Shown: piece by piece, positions 39,719 to 48,600 of the stretch
Numbering within the stretch: position 1 is the first letter of the stretch
Layout: every line of letters begins with the position of its first letter
Assembly: GCA_016709845.1 (NCBI GenBank)
Contig: JADJMA010000063.1
Coordinates: 124,001-188,000 of the forward strand
Direction of reading: 5' to 3'
DNA length: 64,000 bases
DNA from: Flammeovirgaceae bacterium
GTDB lineage: Bacteria; Bacteroidota; Bacteroidia; Cytophagales; Cyclobacteriaceae
Program-made: the position numbers and the translations under genes
The notes under the pieces: model-generated
Told to the model about the DNA's origin: nothing
Seen by the model: only the letters and a program-made list of their open reading frames with translations
Databases searched by the model: none

Positions 39719-40210
39719 CTAAGCAGTAATTGCTATTGGCTCACCCTCCGAGTAATCAAAAATCTTGGTATTTAGCTTAGTTGATAATTCAACTAAGTTT
39801 TTAATCAACAGGTTCTTGCTGCCCTTCGTAAGTAGATGAATCTTATTTTCTTCAGAGAATTTTAAATAGCCATCGTATACTTCTTTGTGGATGGTGGAGG
39901 AAGAAACCCGTGTGTTCATAGTCTGGCTGATTTTGCTTTTCTTAATGAAAATGTATTCTATCTTTTCAAAAGTTCCTCTGTCTCCAAACTTTAATCCCAA
40001 TACCCACACATAGTCATAATAGGATTTTTCATTGAATCTAATAGACAAACGATAATGAGTAGTGAAAATCAGGACACTGATCAATACAAGTATTGCACCA
40101 CCAACAAGTGTTTTGAGTAAGAGAATTCCTCCTGCAACCAAGAGAAGTAACCCAACAAAAAGCCATTGATTCGAAAAGTAGCGGCCTAACCGAAAATCAA
40201 CTATTTTCAT
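39719..40210 (-). CDS. Small two-helix membrane protein of unknown function
   Basis: A 163-residue product with two adjacent TM helices (residues 15-48: WLFVGLLLLVAGGILL and GGAILVLISVLIFTT) and a cytoplasmic or periplasmic beta-rich tail. No domain is recognised. It is 9 bases downstream of the corrected MoeB stop, so they are probably co-transcribed. Confidence 0.6.
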   Translation of the reverse strand: MKIVDFRLGRYFSNQWLFVGLLLLVAGGILLLKTLVGGAILVLISVLIFTTHYRLSIRFNEKSYYDYVWVLGLKFGDRGTFEKIEYIFIKKSKISQTMNTRVSSSTIHKEVYDGYLKFSEENKIHLLTKGSKNLLIKNLVELSTKLNTKIFDYSEGEPIAITA

Positions 40211-40219
40211 CTAGGGGTA

Positions 40220-41351
40220 TCAATAAGTCGGCATGGTGGTGTCAATTTCTTTGGCCCAGGCTAACACGCCACCTTTAAGATGTATAGAGATTAGTGAAGC
40301 CATGATTTTTTTCCAACCATTGCACCATGTTGCCACTTCGCGCACCACTGCGGCAATGAATGATTACCTTCTTGTTCTTTGAGATGCGTTCTACAGCATG
40401 TGGAATTTCTCCTTGCGGGATTAATTCTCCATCAAGATTACAGATGTCAAACTCGTGAGGCTCACGTACATCAATTAATTGAAAGTCTGCTTTTGAATCC
40501 ATCAGGGCTTTCAATTCCTGAACAGTAACTTCTTTCATAGGCTTATTTGATTTAGGGGGTACTTTACAAAACTCATCATAATTTATCAATGTTTTAATAG
40601 TATCGCGCGATTTCCGATTAGGAATTTTAATGATCGTTGATTCCAGCGTATCAGAATCGAAAATCAAAACTTTGCCAGCCAACGGTTCACTAATGCCGGT
40701 AATGATTTTAATGGCCTCATTGGTTTGGAGGCTACCGATGATTCCTGTTAGAACTCCGAGAACACCTCCTTCTTCACAATTGGGAATTTGGCCAGCCTCT
40801 GGTGGGGTTGGAAATAAGTCGCGATAATTTACGCCTTGTTTATAATTGAAAACACCTATTTGACCTTCGTAGCGAAACACAGAGCCATAGACCAAGGGTT
40901 TATTTAATAACACACACGCATCATTTAATAAATAGCGGGTCGGAAAATTGTCGGTACAGTCTATAACCACATCAACATCTTCAAGAAGTTTTAACGCATT
41001 AGTTGAATCAATCCTTTCTTGAATCGCTTTAATTTTCACTATAGGATTTAAGCGACTTATTCTTTTAGCTGCGATTTCAACTTTCGGTTGATTCAAATCA
41101 TCCATTGAAAAAAGAATTTGCCTTTGCAGATTGGATAGACTGACTATATCATTATCAATGATTTTTATAGAACCAATTCCGGCTGCAGCCAGATAAAGAA
41201 GTACCGGACTCCCCAATCCGCCTGCGCCTATTACTGCTACCGATGCGCTTTTTAATTTAAGTTGGCCATCCGGTCCAAAGTTGGGTAGAACAAAATGGCG
41301 GCTGTACCGGATTTGCTCCTCTTTAGAAAATTGCTGATTGATTTCGTTCAT
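40220..41351 (-). CDS. moeB: MoeB/ThiF-like adenylyltransferase fused to rhodanese, one frame break
   Basis: An E1-like enzyme that adenylates the C-terminal Gly-Gly of a ubiquitin-like sulfur carrier (MoaD or ThiS). The ATP-binding Rossmann motif is VIGAGGLGSPVLLYLAAAG, followed by DNDIVSLSNLQRQILF, VDVVIDCTDNFPTRYLLND and a rhodanese domain with active-site CRSGARS. The start MNEINQQFSKEEQIRYSRH (ATG 41351) is better than 41420. The first frame ends TNLYTS at 40275, while the expected rhodanese end (HLKGGVLAWAKEIDTTMPTY) is in another frame to TGA 40220-40222; the indel is near 40278-40286. Molybdenum cofactor or thiamine role is not fixed. An inverted repeat lies 18 bases upstream. Confidence 0.85.
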
Positions 41352-41368
41352 TGAAATAGAAGTAATTA

Positions 41369-41391
41369 TTCTACACGTTTGATGTGTAGAA
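41369..41391. promoter_or_regulatory. Inverted repeat in the moeB/ridA divergent promoter region
   Basis: TTCTACAC and GTGTAGAA, perfect 8-base arms separated by 7 bases, 18 bases upstream of the moeB ATG and 47 before ridA. It is a candidate operator or 5' UTR hairpin; the regulator is unknown. Confidence 0.5.
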
Positions 41392-41437
41392 CGACTCATG
41401 TTTTTCCGTAATTTACTCACTTAATTTAAAAATAATT

Positions 41438-41824
41438 ATGAGAACAAATTATTCAAGTGGCGCCAAATGGGAAGATATTGTCGGCTATTGCCGTGCAGTA
41501 AAAATTGGTAATACCCTGGAAGTGTCAGGTACGGTTGCCAGTGATGGACAGAATGTAATTGCCAAAGGTGACTTTTATGGTCAGACCAAATACATCATTG
41601 AAAAAATAAGTAAGGTATTGACCGAGGCAGGGTTCGAATTGAAAGATGTGGTTCGTACCCGGACTTATGTTACGGATATTAGAAATTGGGAATTGGTAGG
41701 CAAAGCGCATGGTGAGTTTTTTCAAAAAATTAAACCGGCAGCCAGCATGGTGGAGGTGAGTGGACTCATTGATCCGGATTATCTGGTAGAGATTGAGGTG
41801 ACTGCCGTAAAAGTTGACAGCTGA
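41438..41824 (+). CDS. RidA/YjgF family protein
   Basis: A 128-residue reactive-imine deaminase-family protein. RAVKIGNTLEVSGTVASDG, ISKVLTEAGFELKDVVRTRTYVTDI and PAASMVEVSGLIDPDYLVEIEVTAV fit the family, with the conserved Arg in VVRTRTYV and the C-terminal Glu. The archetype removes imine/enamine intermediates from PLP-enzyme reactions. Divergent from moeB. Confidence 0.9.
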   Translation: MRTNYSSGAKWEDIVGYCRAVKIGNTLEVSGTVASDGQNVIAKGDFYGQTKYIIEKISKVLTEAGFELKDVVRTRTYVTDIRNWELVGKAHGEFFQKIKPAASMVEVSGLIDPDYLVEIEVTAVKVDS

Positions 41825-41929
41825 CAATGAACAATTGGCAAAACTATCCGCAATTGAATAGTTTTTTTGCTGCTTATTGTCAACCTAAACTAAGTATGTC
41901 CGTAAACATCCCCATGTAATTAATAATCT

Positions 41930-43465
41930 ATGTTTAAGGACTTTACCAGAAATGAGAAAATTGTATTAGCAATCATTGCTTTTGGGTGTTTTGCGCTGCA
42001 TTTGGTTGTCAATCTCACCGGAGCTTACGGTTTCTTTCGTGATGAACTTTATTACATCGCCTGCAGCGATCACCTTGCTTGGGGGTATGTAGATCAACCA
42101 CCATTTTCGCTTTTTGTTTTAAAGATCAGTAGACTTCTTTTTGGGGATAGTTTAACGGCTATCCGATTAACTCCGGTGTTAATGCATACCGGTACCATTG
42201 TTCTCACTGGACTAATGGTAAAAGAGATGGGCGGTAAAACATTTGCCTTGTTGATTGCCTGTTTGACTGTTGCTCTATCGCCCATTCATTTAGGCATGAG
42301 TTTGATCTTCTCCATGAATTCTATTGATACATTTATATGGGCTCTTTCCGTTTATCTTATTCTTAAACTAATCAATACACAAAACCAAACGTATTGGATT
42401 TGGCTTGGTGTTGTTTTGGGTATTGGCCTTATGAATAAGATCAGTGTTTTATTTCTGGGATCTGGAATTTTCGTTGGTTTTATACTTACTAACCGCCAAT
42501 GGTTTGCAACTCGTTGGCCTTATATAGCGGGAGCAATTGTATTCATTCTGTTTTTGCCTTATGTGTTGTGGAACATGGCGAATGATTACGCGCACCTCGA
42601 ATTTATTCACAATGCGTCTACAAGTAAGTATGCAGGGTTAAGCGCCCTTTCCTTTATCAAGGATCAGTTATTGTTTCTGAATCCAATTGCTACACCGGTA
42701 TGGATTGCGGGGCTTCTGGGTTTACTTTTTTACTTGTCACTAAGGAAATACAGAATAATAGCATGGCTGTATTTAACAGCCTTTGCCATACTTATCATTA
42801 ATGGAACAAGTAAAGGCGAATACTTAGCACCAGCGTATGCAAGCTTATTCGCGGCAGCGGGAGTCTTTGCCGAACAGAAATTAACCAGTAAACACATAGT
42901 TTGGATGAAGTATGCCTATCCAATATTGATATTGGTTACCGCAATTTTTCTATTACCGATGATCCTTCCTGTTCTTTCCATTGATAAATACATTGCTTAT
43001 TCAAAGAAACTTGGAATGGTGCCCAGCTCGAATGAAGGAAAAAAACTCTCTGATTTGCCTCAATTTTATGCCGACATGTTTGGTTGGAAAGAGAAGGCCA
43101 AAGATGTGGCAGCAGTTTACAATATGCTTACTAATGAGGAAAAGAAGAAGTGTGCTATTTTCTCTACCAACTATGGTCGGTGCGGGGCTATTGATTTTTT
43201 TGGGGAGCAATATGGACTGCCCAAGTCAATCGGTATTCACAATAACTATTGGATTTGGGGTCCAAGAGATTATACCGGTGAGGTTATGATTATTTTGGGA
43301 GGCACCCTTGAACAACATGTTGATGATTTTGAGTCCGTAACGCAAGAAGGTGTTTCTTCCTGCGATCATTGCATGCCTTACGAGGATAATGTGAATATTT
43401 TTATTGGTCGTGGCCTCAAATACAAACTAAAAGACGTTTGGGCACACGAGAAGAATTACGATTAA
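41930..43465 (+). CDS. GT39-like polytopic glycosyltransferase
   Basis: A 511-residue integral membrane protein with about 10-12 TM helices. The N-terminal loop (GAYGFFRDELYYIACSDHLAWGYVDQPPFS) carries the acidic active-site pattern of PMT/ArnT-type (GT-C fold) glycosyltransferases that use polyprenyl-phosphate sugars. A soluble C-terminal part begins near residue 400. The acceptor (lipid A, protein or polysaccharide) is unknown, and no glycan cluster is adjacent. Its stop is 2 bases from the minus-strand LhgO stop. Confidence 0.82.
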   Translation: MFKDFTRNEKIVLAIIAFGCFALHLVVNLTGAYGFFRDELYYIACSDHLAWGYVDQPPFSLFVLKISRLLFGDSLTAIRLTPVLMHTGTIVLTGLMVKEMGGKTFALLIACLTVALSPIHLGMSLIFSMNSIDTFIWALSVYLILKLINTQNQTYWIWLGVVLGIGLMNKISVLFLGSGIFVGFILTNRQWFATRWPYIAGAIVFILFLPYVLWNMANDYAHLEFIHNASTSKYAGLSALSFIKDQLLFLNPIATPVWIAGLLGLLFYLSLRKYRIIAWLYLTAFAILIINGTSKGEYLAPAYASLFAAAGVFAEQKLTSKHIVWMKYAYPILILVTAIFLLPMILPVLSIDKYIAYSKKLGMVPSSNEGKKLSDLPQFYADMFGWKEKAKDVAAVYNMLTNEEKKKCAIFSTNYGRCGAIDFFGEQYGLPKSIGIHNNYWIWGPRDYTGEVMIILGGTLEQHVDDFESVTQEGVSSCDHCMPYEDNVNIFIGRGLKYKLKDVWAHEKNYD

Positions 43466-43467
43466 TC

Positions 43468-44661
43468 TTAAAATCTTGCTAATGCCAATTTCGAAACAGT
43501 CTCACCTATAGCTAAAGATGAAGTAGCAGCAGGCGAGGGGCATTGCAAACGTTGATCACCTTCTTCTCTTCAAGAATTAAAAAATCATCTACTAATCCAC
43601 CATTGCGATCGCACGCTTGGGCCCGAACGCCTGCACCACCGGGTGCCAAATCACTTTCTACAATTTCCGGAATTAATTTTTGAAGGGCTTTGGTAAACGC
43701 GGCTTTTGAAAACGAGCGATACATTTCACCAAATCCGGTGCGCCAATATTTGGAAGCCACCTTCTGAAATCCTGGCCAAGCCAGGGTTTCACCAAGTTCG
43801 CTAAGATTGATGTCTGACTTTTTATAACCTTCGCGCTTAAATGCTAACACGGCATTAGGTCCAGCTTCTACTCCGCCTTTGGCCATGCGTGTAAAGTGAA
43901 CTCCCAGAAATGGGAAGTTTGGATCAGGAACGGGATAGATAAGATTCTTAACCAGATATTCTTTCTCTTTGGTAAGTTTATAATACTCTCCCCGGAAGGG
44001 AATTATTTTAACATTTAAATTGGGTACGGTCATGCGCGCAACTTTATCGGAGTAAAGTCCAGCACAATTTATAACAAGCTTTGTTGTGTAGCTTGTTTTT
44101 TGAGTAATCACAACACTCTTGTCTTCCGAACTTTGAATGTCTAATACTTTCTCACCTAAATTTATTTGCCCACCTTTTGACTGGATGAGATCGCCATACT
44201 TTTGAGCCACTATCTTATAATCGACAATGCCTGTTTGCGGAACAAAAATTCCCGCAAGGCCAACCACATGAGGCTCGTATTCTAACAGTTCTTCTTTGCC
44301 TAACTTCTTAAGATTTTGCAATCCATTTTGTTGACCGCGTACATAAAGATTTTCTAATAATGGCAACTCGTTTTCATCTGTTGCCACGACAATTTTCCCA
44401 CAGAGATCAAACGGAATTTCGTTCTCTTTACAAAAGTCAATAAGCAGGTGGTAGCCATGAATACAATTGGTGGCCTTTAAACTCCCGGGCTTATAATAAA
44501 GCCCCGAGTGGATTACACCACTGTTGTTTCCCGTTTGATGTTTAGCTAACTCGATCCTCCTTCTCAAGCAAGAGAATATTTAAGAATGGATTTGTTTTTT
44601 TTAGCTGGAGAGCTGTGGCTAAACCAACAATGCCACCGCCAATAATTGTAATGTCGTACAC
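43468..44661 (-). CDS. lhgO: L-2-hydroxyglutarate oxidase, two frame breaks
   Basis: An FAD oxidoreductase of the DAO family that returns L-2-hydroxyglutarate to 2-oxoglutarate. From GTG 44661 the joined protein (about 397 residues) starts YDITIIGGGIVGLATALQLKKT, the dinucleotide-binding motif. The first break is near 44570 (CGAGTTAGC), after which KHQTGNNSGVIHSGLYYKPGSLKA continues. GFGEMYRSFSKAAFTKALQKLIPEI and RAQACDRNGGLVDDF are also typical. The last break is near 43535-43545 (GCCCCTCGCC), followed by SPAATSSLAIGETVSKLALARF and TAA 43468-43470. Confidence 0.87.
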
Positions 44662-44718
44662 GTGTTTTTATTTTGCTGCGAAGCTACTGCCTGAGGCACT
44701 ATACCTGCAAATTTGGTT

Positions 44719-45573
44719 TTAATCTTTTATAGGGCGGATGCGAACATTCAGCGACTGCTCTACAATCACAAAATGATTAGGGGGAATCATCGTCCAGTTT
44801 TTGTCGTCAGTCAGTTTTTCAGAAACAACCAAAACAGCATGATCGTTATCCTCGGGTGCTTCTAAACGAGTAATGCCATCCTCAACTACATACCGACTTC
44901 CTTCCGAGTGATAAAGCGTTAAGGGTTCTTCTTTGGGATCGGAGCAATACCGCGTGGCAACCACAAACAGACCATTGGTTACCACCATATTGAGATACGC
45001 TGGTTCCTGAATCCCATATTTACCCATCATCATTTTTAAATCGCGATAGGTATGCTCAAAGGCGTCTACTACTGTTTCGGGACTTACAATTTGATGAGCG
45101 TTAAAGAGGTGGTTAAGCAAATACGCAAAAATATGTTCAGAGTCGGTTTGTCCTTTTATCCAGTTGTACAGTTCATCACTTAATGGTTCGCGCAGATGTC
45201 TTTTGATTTTACCAAATTCTTCAACGCCACCATTATGGGCCATCAATAAGTTTTTGAAATTGAATGGATGGCAGTTTGATTCTGATACTTCGCCTACGCT
45301 GGCGGCCCTAACGTGAGCAACCATGCACTCTACTTTTACCTTAGGTGCCAGAGTTTTTAGATTTCGATTGCTCCAGGCAGGGTTCACCGAAACATAGGTG
45401 ATTGGCTCGTAATTAATTTCAGGTACATACCAACCCACACCAAACCCATCGCCATTCAATGGTTCTTCAATTTCCCGGGCATTTATACTTTGATTAACCA
45501 GTGAGTTCTTGGGCTTATACAGGAGGTTGTCCATGATTACAGGGGTGCCTTTGTAAGCCAGTAGTCTGCACAT
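44719..45573 (-). CDS. Class II glutamine amidotransferase (YafJ/EgtC-like)
   Basis: A 284-residue N-terminal-nucleophile amidase. MCRLLAYKGTPV has the Cys2 nucleophile, and NGDGFGVGWY, VAHVRAAS and NCHPFNFKNLLMAHNGGV are the usual substrate-binding loops. Family members hydrolyse gamma-glutamyl bonds, for example in ergothioneine synthesis (EgtC); no egt genes are here. Its start faces a terminator of the msrB gene upstream. Confidence 0.85.
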   Translation of the reverse strand: MCRLLAYKGTPVIMDNLLYKPKNSLVNQSINAREIEEPLNGDGFGVGWYVPEINYEPITYVSVNPAWSNRNLKTLAPKVKVECMVAHVRAASVGEVSESNCHPFNFKNLLMAHNGGVEEFGKIKRHLREPLSDELYNWIKGQTDSEHIFAYLLNHLFNAHQIVSPETVVDAFEHTYRDLKMMMGKYGIQEPAYLNMVVTNGLFVVATRYCSDPKEEPLTLYHSEGSRYVVEDGITRLEAPEDNDHAVLVVSEKLTDDKNWTMIPPNHFVIVEQSLNVRIRPIKD

Positions 45574-45605
45574 AGGTGGGGATGTTTATGAAAAGGTAAT
45601 AAAAA

Positions 45606-45627
45606 AGCCGTTGAGTTCTCAACGGCT
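45606..45627 (-). terminator. Intrinsic terminator after msrB
   Basis: Perfect 9-base-pair stem (AGCCGTTGA/TCAACGGCT) with a 4-base loop. On the minus strand it is followed by TTTTTTATT and begins 22 bases after the msrB stop, so it isolates msrB from the amidotransferase gene. Confidence 0.85.
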
Positions 45628-45648
45628 AGCACTTTCATTTTTGGTTTA

Positions 45649-45996
45649 CTATTTCTTCTCAGTCTTTGCAAACTTTTCAAATTTTAAGGAAGCTGAATTT
45701 AAGCAATACCTCAAACCCGTTGGCTTAGGACCATCTTCAAAAACGTGCCCAAGATGACCGCCACACCGGCTACAAAAAACTTCATCGCGCTGCATCCCCA
45801 AACTGTTATCCGTGCCAACGCTTACTAATTCTTTGCGTATGGGCTCATAGAAACTCGGCCAACCGGTACCCGACTCAAATTTAGTTGTAGAACTAAATAA
45901 TTCCTGATTGCATGCAGCACAATAGTAGATGCCGGCTTCGTGGTTATCCCAGTATTTTCCGGTAAAGGCTTGCTCGGTCCCTTTTTCCCGTAGCAC
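45649..45996 (-). CDS. msrB: Peptide-methionine (R)-S-oxide reductase, 5' end disturbed
   Basis: Repairs Met-R-sulfoxide in proteins. The catalytic Cys is in LRYCLNSASLKF, and the zinc Cys pairs are CAAC and CSRCGGHLGHVFEDG. The clear frame starts at a GTG at 45996, but homologues begin earlier with a helix ending EYYVLREKG. A signal-peptide-like stretch (FFAQKSACQEERPAASLTPEA) lies in another frame just upstream, ending near 46010, so an indel near 45998-46010 probably removes an exported N-terminus. The true 5' end may lie near 46080. Confidence 0.85.
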   Translation of the reverse strand: MLREKGTEQAFTGKYWDNHEAGIYYCAACNQELFSSTTKFESGTGWPSFYEPIRKELVSVGTDNSLGMQRDEVFCSRCGGHLGHVFEDGPKPTGLRYCLNSASLKFEKFAKTEKK

Positions 45997-46363
45997 ATAA
46001 TATTCGCTTCAGGTGTTAGGGAGGCTGCTGGTCTTTCCTCTTGGCAGGCAGATTTTTGAGCAAAAAATAAGCAATACTTTGTGTTTTATTGATTTTTATA
46101 CTTTTTAGGTTTACTTACTGGACCTGCACACGATTGAAAGCATGAAAATTTAGAATGGAAATGTGAATTTCTATTTTCATTTGTTAAAGATGTTTAGGTA
46201 ATCCTTTTCTTAACTAAACCTTAAAATCCAAAAGCCCCTTCCGTCTAAAGGGGCCTTTGTTACCTAAACCTAAACCTATGAGAAGATTGTATCTGCTCTA
46301 TAGTCAATAAAACGAAGGGATAGGATTAATGTTACATTTCTAGAAATAAAATTAATTAATGGG
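45997..46363. other. Intergenic region upstream of msrB
   Basis: It holds the likely frameshifted msrB leader (to about 46080), a hairpin at 46231-46258, and a short ORF of 10 codons at 46278 (MRRLYLLYSQ) following a CCTAAA repeat (ACCTAAACCTAAACC). I see no other gene. Confidence 0.55.
46231..46258 (-). terminator. Terminator-like hairpin downstream of msrA
   Basis: Stem GCCCCTT/AAGGGGC with a 7-base loop; on the minus strand it is followed by TTTTGGATTTT. Placed 105 bases after the msrA stop, it fits termination of msrA, with weak T-runs on both sides. Confidence 0.6.
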
Positions 46364-46984
46364 TTATTTCTTGAGTTTACCGGCATATTCCTTATTAAAT
46401 TTCTCAACCTTAGGTCGGATAACATACTGGCAATAACCCTGGTTGGGATTAAGTGAATAATAGTTTTGATGATACTCTTCTGCAGGGTAAAATTCTTTGA
46501 ATGGACTTATTTCGGTGACAACTGGATTATTATAGACTTTAGATTGATTTAGTTGAGCTTTATACTCTTCAGCAATTTTCTTTTGTGAATCATTGTGATA
46601 AAAAACAATAGATCGATATTGTGTTCCTTCATCAGCGCCTTGTTTGTTAAGTGTGGTAGGATCATGCGTATTCCAAAAGATTTCCAGTACCTCTTCAAAG
46701 CTGATAATGGATGGATCAAACTTTACCTGAATTACCTCAGCATGGCCGGTAAGGCCGGAGCATACTTCCCGATAGGTTGGATTTTTTATTTTACTACCGG
46801 AATATCCAGAAACTACCGACTCGACCCCTTTTAACCGTAAAAAAAATGCTTCGGTACACCAAAAGCATCCTGATCCCAATGTGGCAATCTCTAAATCTTT
46901 CATGTTTTTTTGATTTTTATTTTGCGCCTGATTACTAACGGATAATATCAGGCACAGGGAAACGGTAAGGGCGATTAACTTCAT
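46364..46984 (-). CDS. msrA: Peptide-methionine (S)-S-oxide reductase, exported
   Basis: A 206-residue enzyme with a signal peptide (MKLIALTVSLCLILSVSNQAQ), so it acts in the periplasm. The active-site motif GCFWCTEAFF and the later GYSGSKIKNPTYREVCSGLTGHAEVIQV and EYHQNYYSLNPNQGYCQYVI are diagnostic; the C-terminal Cys (GYCQ) is a likely resolving residue. Together with the probably exported MsrB it would form a two-enzyme repair pair. Confidence 0.92.
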   Translation of the reverse strand: MKLIALTVSLCLILSVSNQAQNKNQKNMKDLEIATLGSGCFWCTEAFFLRLKGVESVVSGYSGSKIKNPTYREVCSGLTGHAEVIQVKFDPSIISFEEVLEIFWNTHDPTTLNKQGADEGTQYRSIVFYHNDSQKKIAEEYKAQLNQSKVYNNPVVTEISPFKEFYPAEEYHQNYYSLNPNQGYCQYVIRPKVEKFNKEYAGKLKK

Positions 46985-47051
46985 AAACTATTTAACCCTG
47001 CTTACCGGTAAAAGGTTTTAACTAATAATTAATTCGTCAGCGATCCGACAA

Positions 47052-48162
47052 TTAATAGTTGCCGTAGAAATTAGTTAGTGCGTTGGCAAGTTTGCCATCC
47101 AGATTCTTTTTTGATTGGATTAGCAAGTAGTCCCGGGCCATGTAGGGTTCTTTCGTTCCACAAAGTTTTCTGTTTACCTTGTGGAATGGCACGTTGATCA
47201 CCGGAACAAGTTGCCCATCGATCCGTCCAATAATCTTCAGCAACTAGTTCTGAATTACGCAGTTCGACCGAGCTGTTGGCATCTTTAATAAAAAGCGTAA
47301 TGGATCCGCGTGAGGTTATTTTCTTTTCATAGGTTACCATGGTGGCAGTAACTTTTTCATAGACAGGTACCTTTTGCGCATTAACGGTTTTTTCACCCAC
47401 CTTAACACTGTCTTTATAAACAACTTCACGCTTAGAAATGGTTGGTTTGCCTTCAGTGTATCCATTAACAACTAACCGCACAAACTGATCAATTTGTGTT
47501 AAGCCGGCATCTTGCGCCTGGCGAGGTGTATAAAATTTTACAAATTGACTTGGATCAACACCAAAAATCACGGGTTCAAAATTCCAGTCGTAGTAGTTAC
47601 GTAATGCCGGTTCAACCACCACTTTAATTGTAGCATTAAATTTAGATTGCTCCATCATCTCTACAGATTCGCGATATCCAGGCGAGAAAGCATTAGATTC
47701 CTGGAATAAGAAATATGCCTGCTTCGCATCATCGCGGGTATTTTTAAGCATGTAGATAATAGCTTCTTCATAGGTTTCTTCGGCAGCCTTGTTTTTAGCG
47801 TCAGTAAGTTCCTTGTACTTGTTTATAGGTTTCGGAATTACTTTTAAAGCACCAGGCGAGGTTCGGATTTGTTCGTAGAGGTTGTTAATTTTTTCGTAGT
47901 CATCCACTGCATTGCGCCACTTAAAATTTGCGTTGCTGGCAATTTGATTTTGGGCATCGGTTTCCAGGTAGTCGATAGCCATTTGATAACTGGTGGCTAA
48001 TACCTCTCTTGATTTCTTATGATCCGAATTTTGACGCAAACGATTTACGGCTTGTAATACGGCATCATAGTAATCGCCTTGCTTTAAAGCGGCTTTCCCC
48101 GAAGTACAGGAATCCAAGAGGATGATGGATGAAATAAAAAAGAGCAGTAAACGTATTTTCAT
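47052..48162 (-). CDS. Lipoprotein of unknown function, one frame break
   Basis: About 370 residues joined. ATG 48162 gives MKIRLLLFFISSIILLDSCTSG with a lipobox (LLDSC). The body is helical and TPR-like (YYDAVLQAVNRLRQNSDHKKSREVLATSYQMAID, DAKQAYFLFQESNAFSPGYR). The C-terminal strand-rich end runs into a different frame near 47215-47225: one frame has QLVPVINVPFHKVNRKLCGTKEPYMARDYL and stops at 47052. No family is recognised. Confidence 0.65.
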
Positions 48163-48256
48163 AGATAGGCCAAAATACAAAATCAATGCCTCAATTTAAT
48201 AAATAATGAAATCCAATAGCAAGCCTCACATGATCAGCGAGATAGAATTAGAAATT

Positions 48257-48592
48257 CTACCGCTGCATGGGAAAAAAATCAATAAGAATATCGTCAATCA
48301 ATCTGCGCCAGTTACCCCATGAATGACCTTCATTTACTTCCCGATAATGATACTCACAACTGGCTCAGGCTTATGACACCTGCCGACATGGAAATTTTCA
48401 TTTTTGGATTTGCTGCATCTGAACATAGCGAATAGACTCGGCTTTAAGGGAGATCCACCAAGTATCAATTTCTAACGTTGAATTTGGATTAGCATGTTGA
48501 ATAAATTGAGTTTGCTTAGCTAATTCGCTATAGTCCTAACCCAAACCAGATGTCCAGACAAAAAGTAAAATCAAGAAAATACTCAAACGCAT
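48257..48592 (-). pseudogene. Esterase-like gene with internal deletion
   Basis: ATG 48592 starts a signal-peptide-like MRLSIFLILLFVWTSGLG, then TAG, with the frame continuing DYSELAKQTQFIQHANPNSTLEIDTWWISL. Near the other end another frame reads YREVNEGHSWGNWRRLIDDILIDFFP, the C-terminal signature of exported alpha/beta esterases (Esterase D/IroE type). The catalytic core is missing, so this is a decayed gene rather than a single sequencing error. It directly precedes the lipoprotein gene and follows the MFS gene. Confidence 0.55.
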
Positions 48593-48600
48593 AGAAGAGC

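Noticed and set aside
46278..46310. Ten-codon ORF (MRRLYLLYSQ) as an attenuator leader peptide
   Set aside because: It has no run of one regulatory amino acid, no antiterminator pair, and the downstream genes point the other way.
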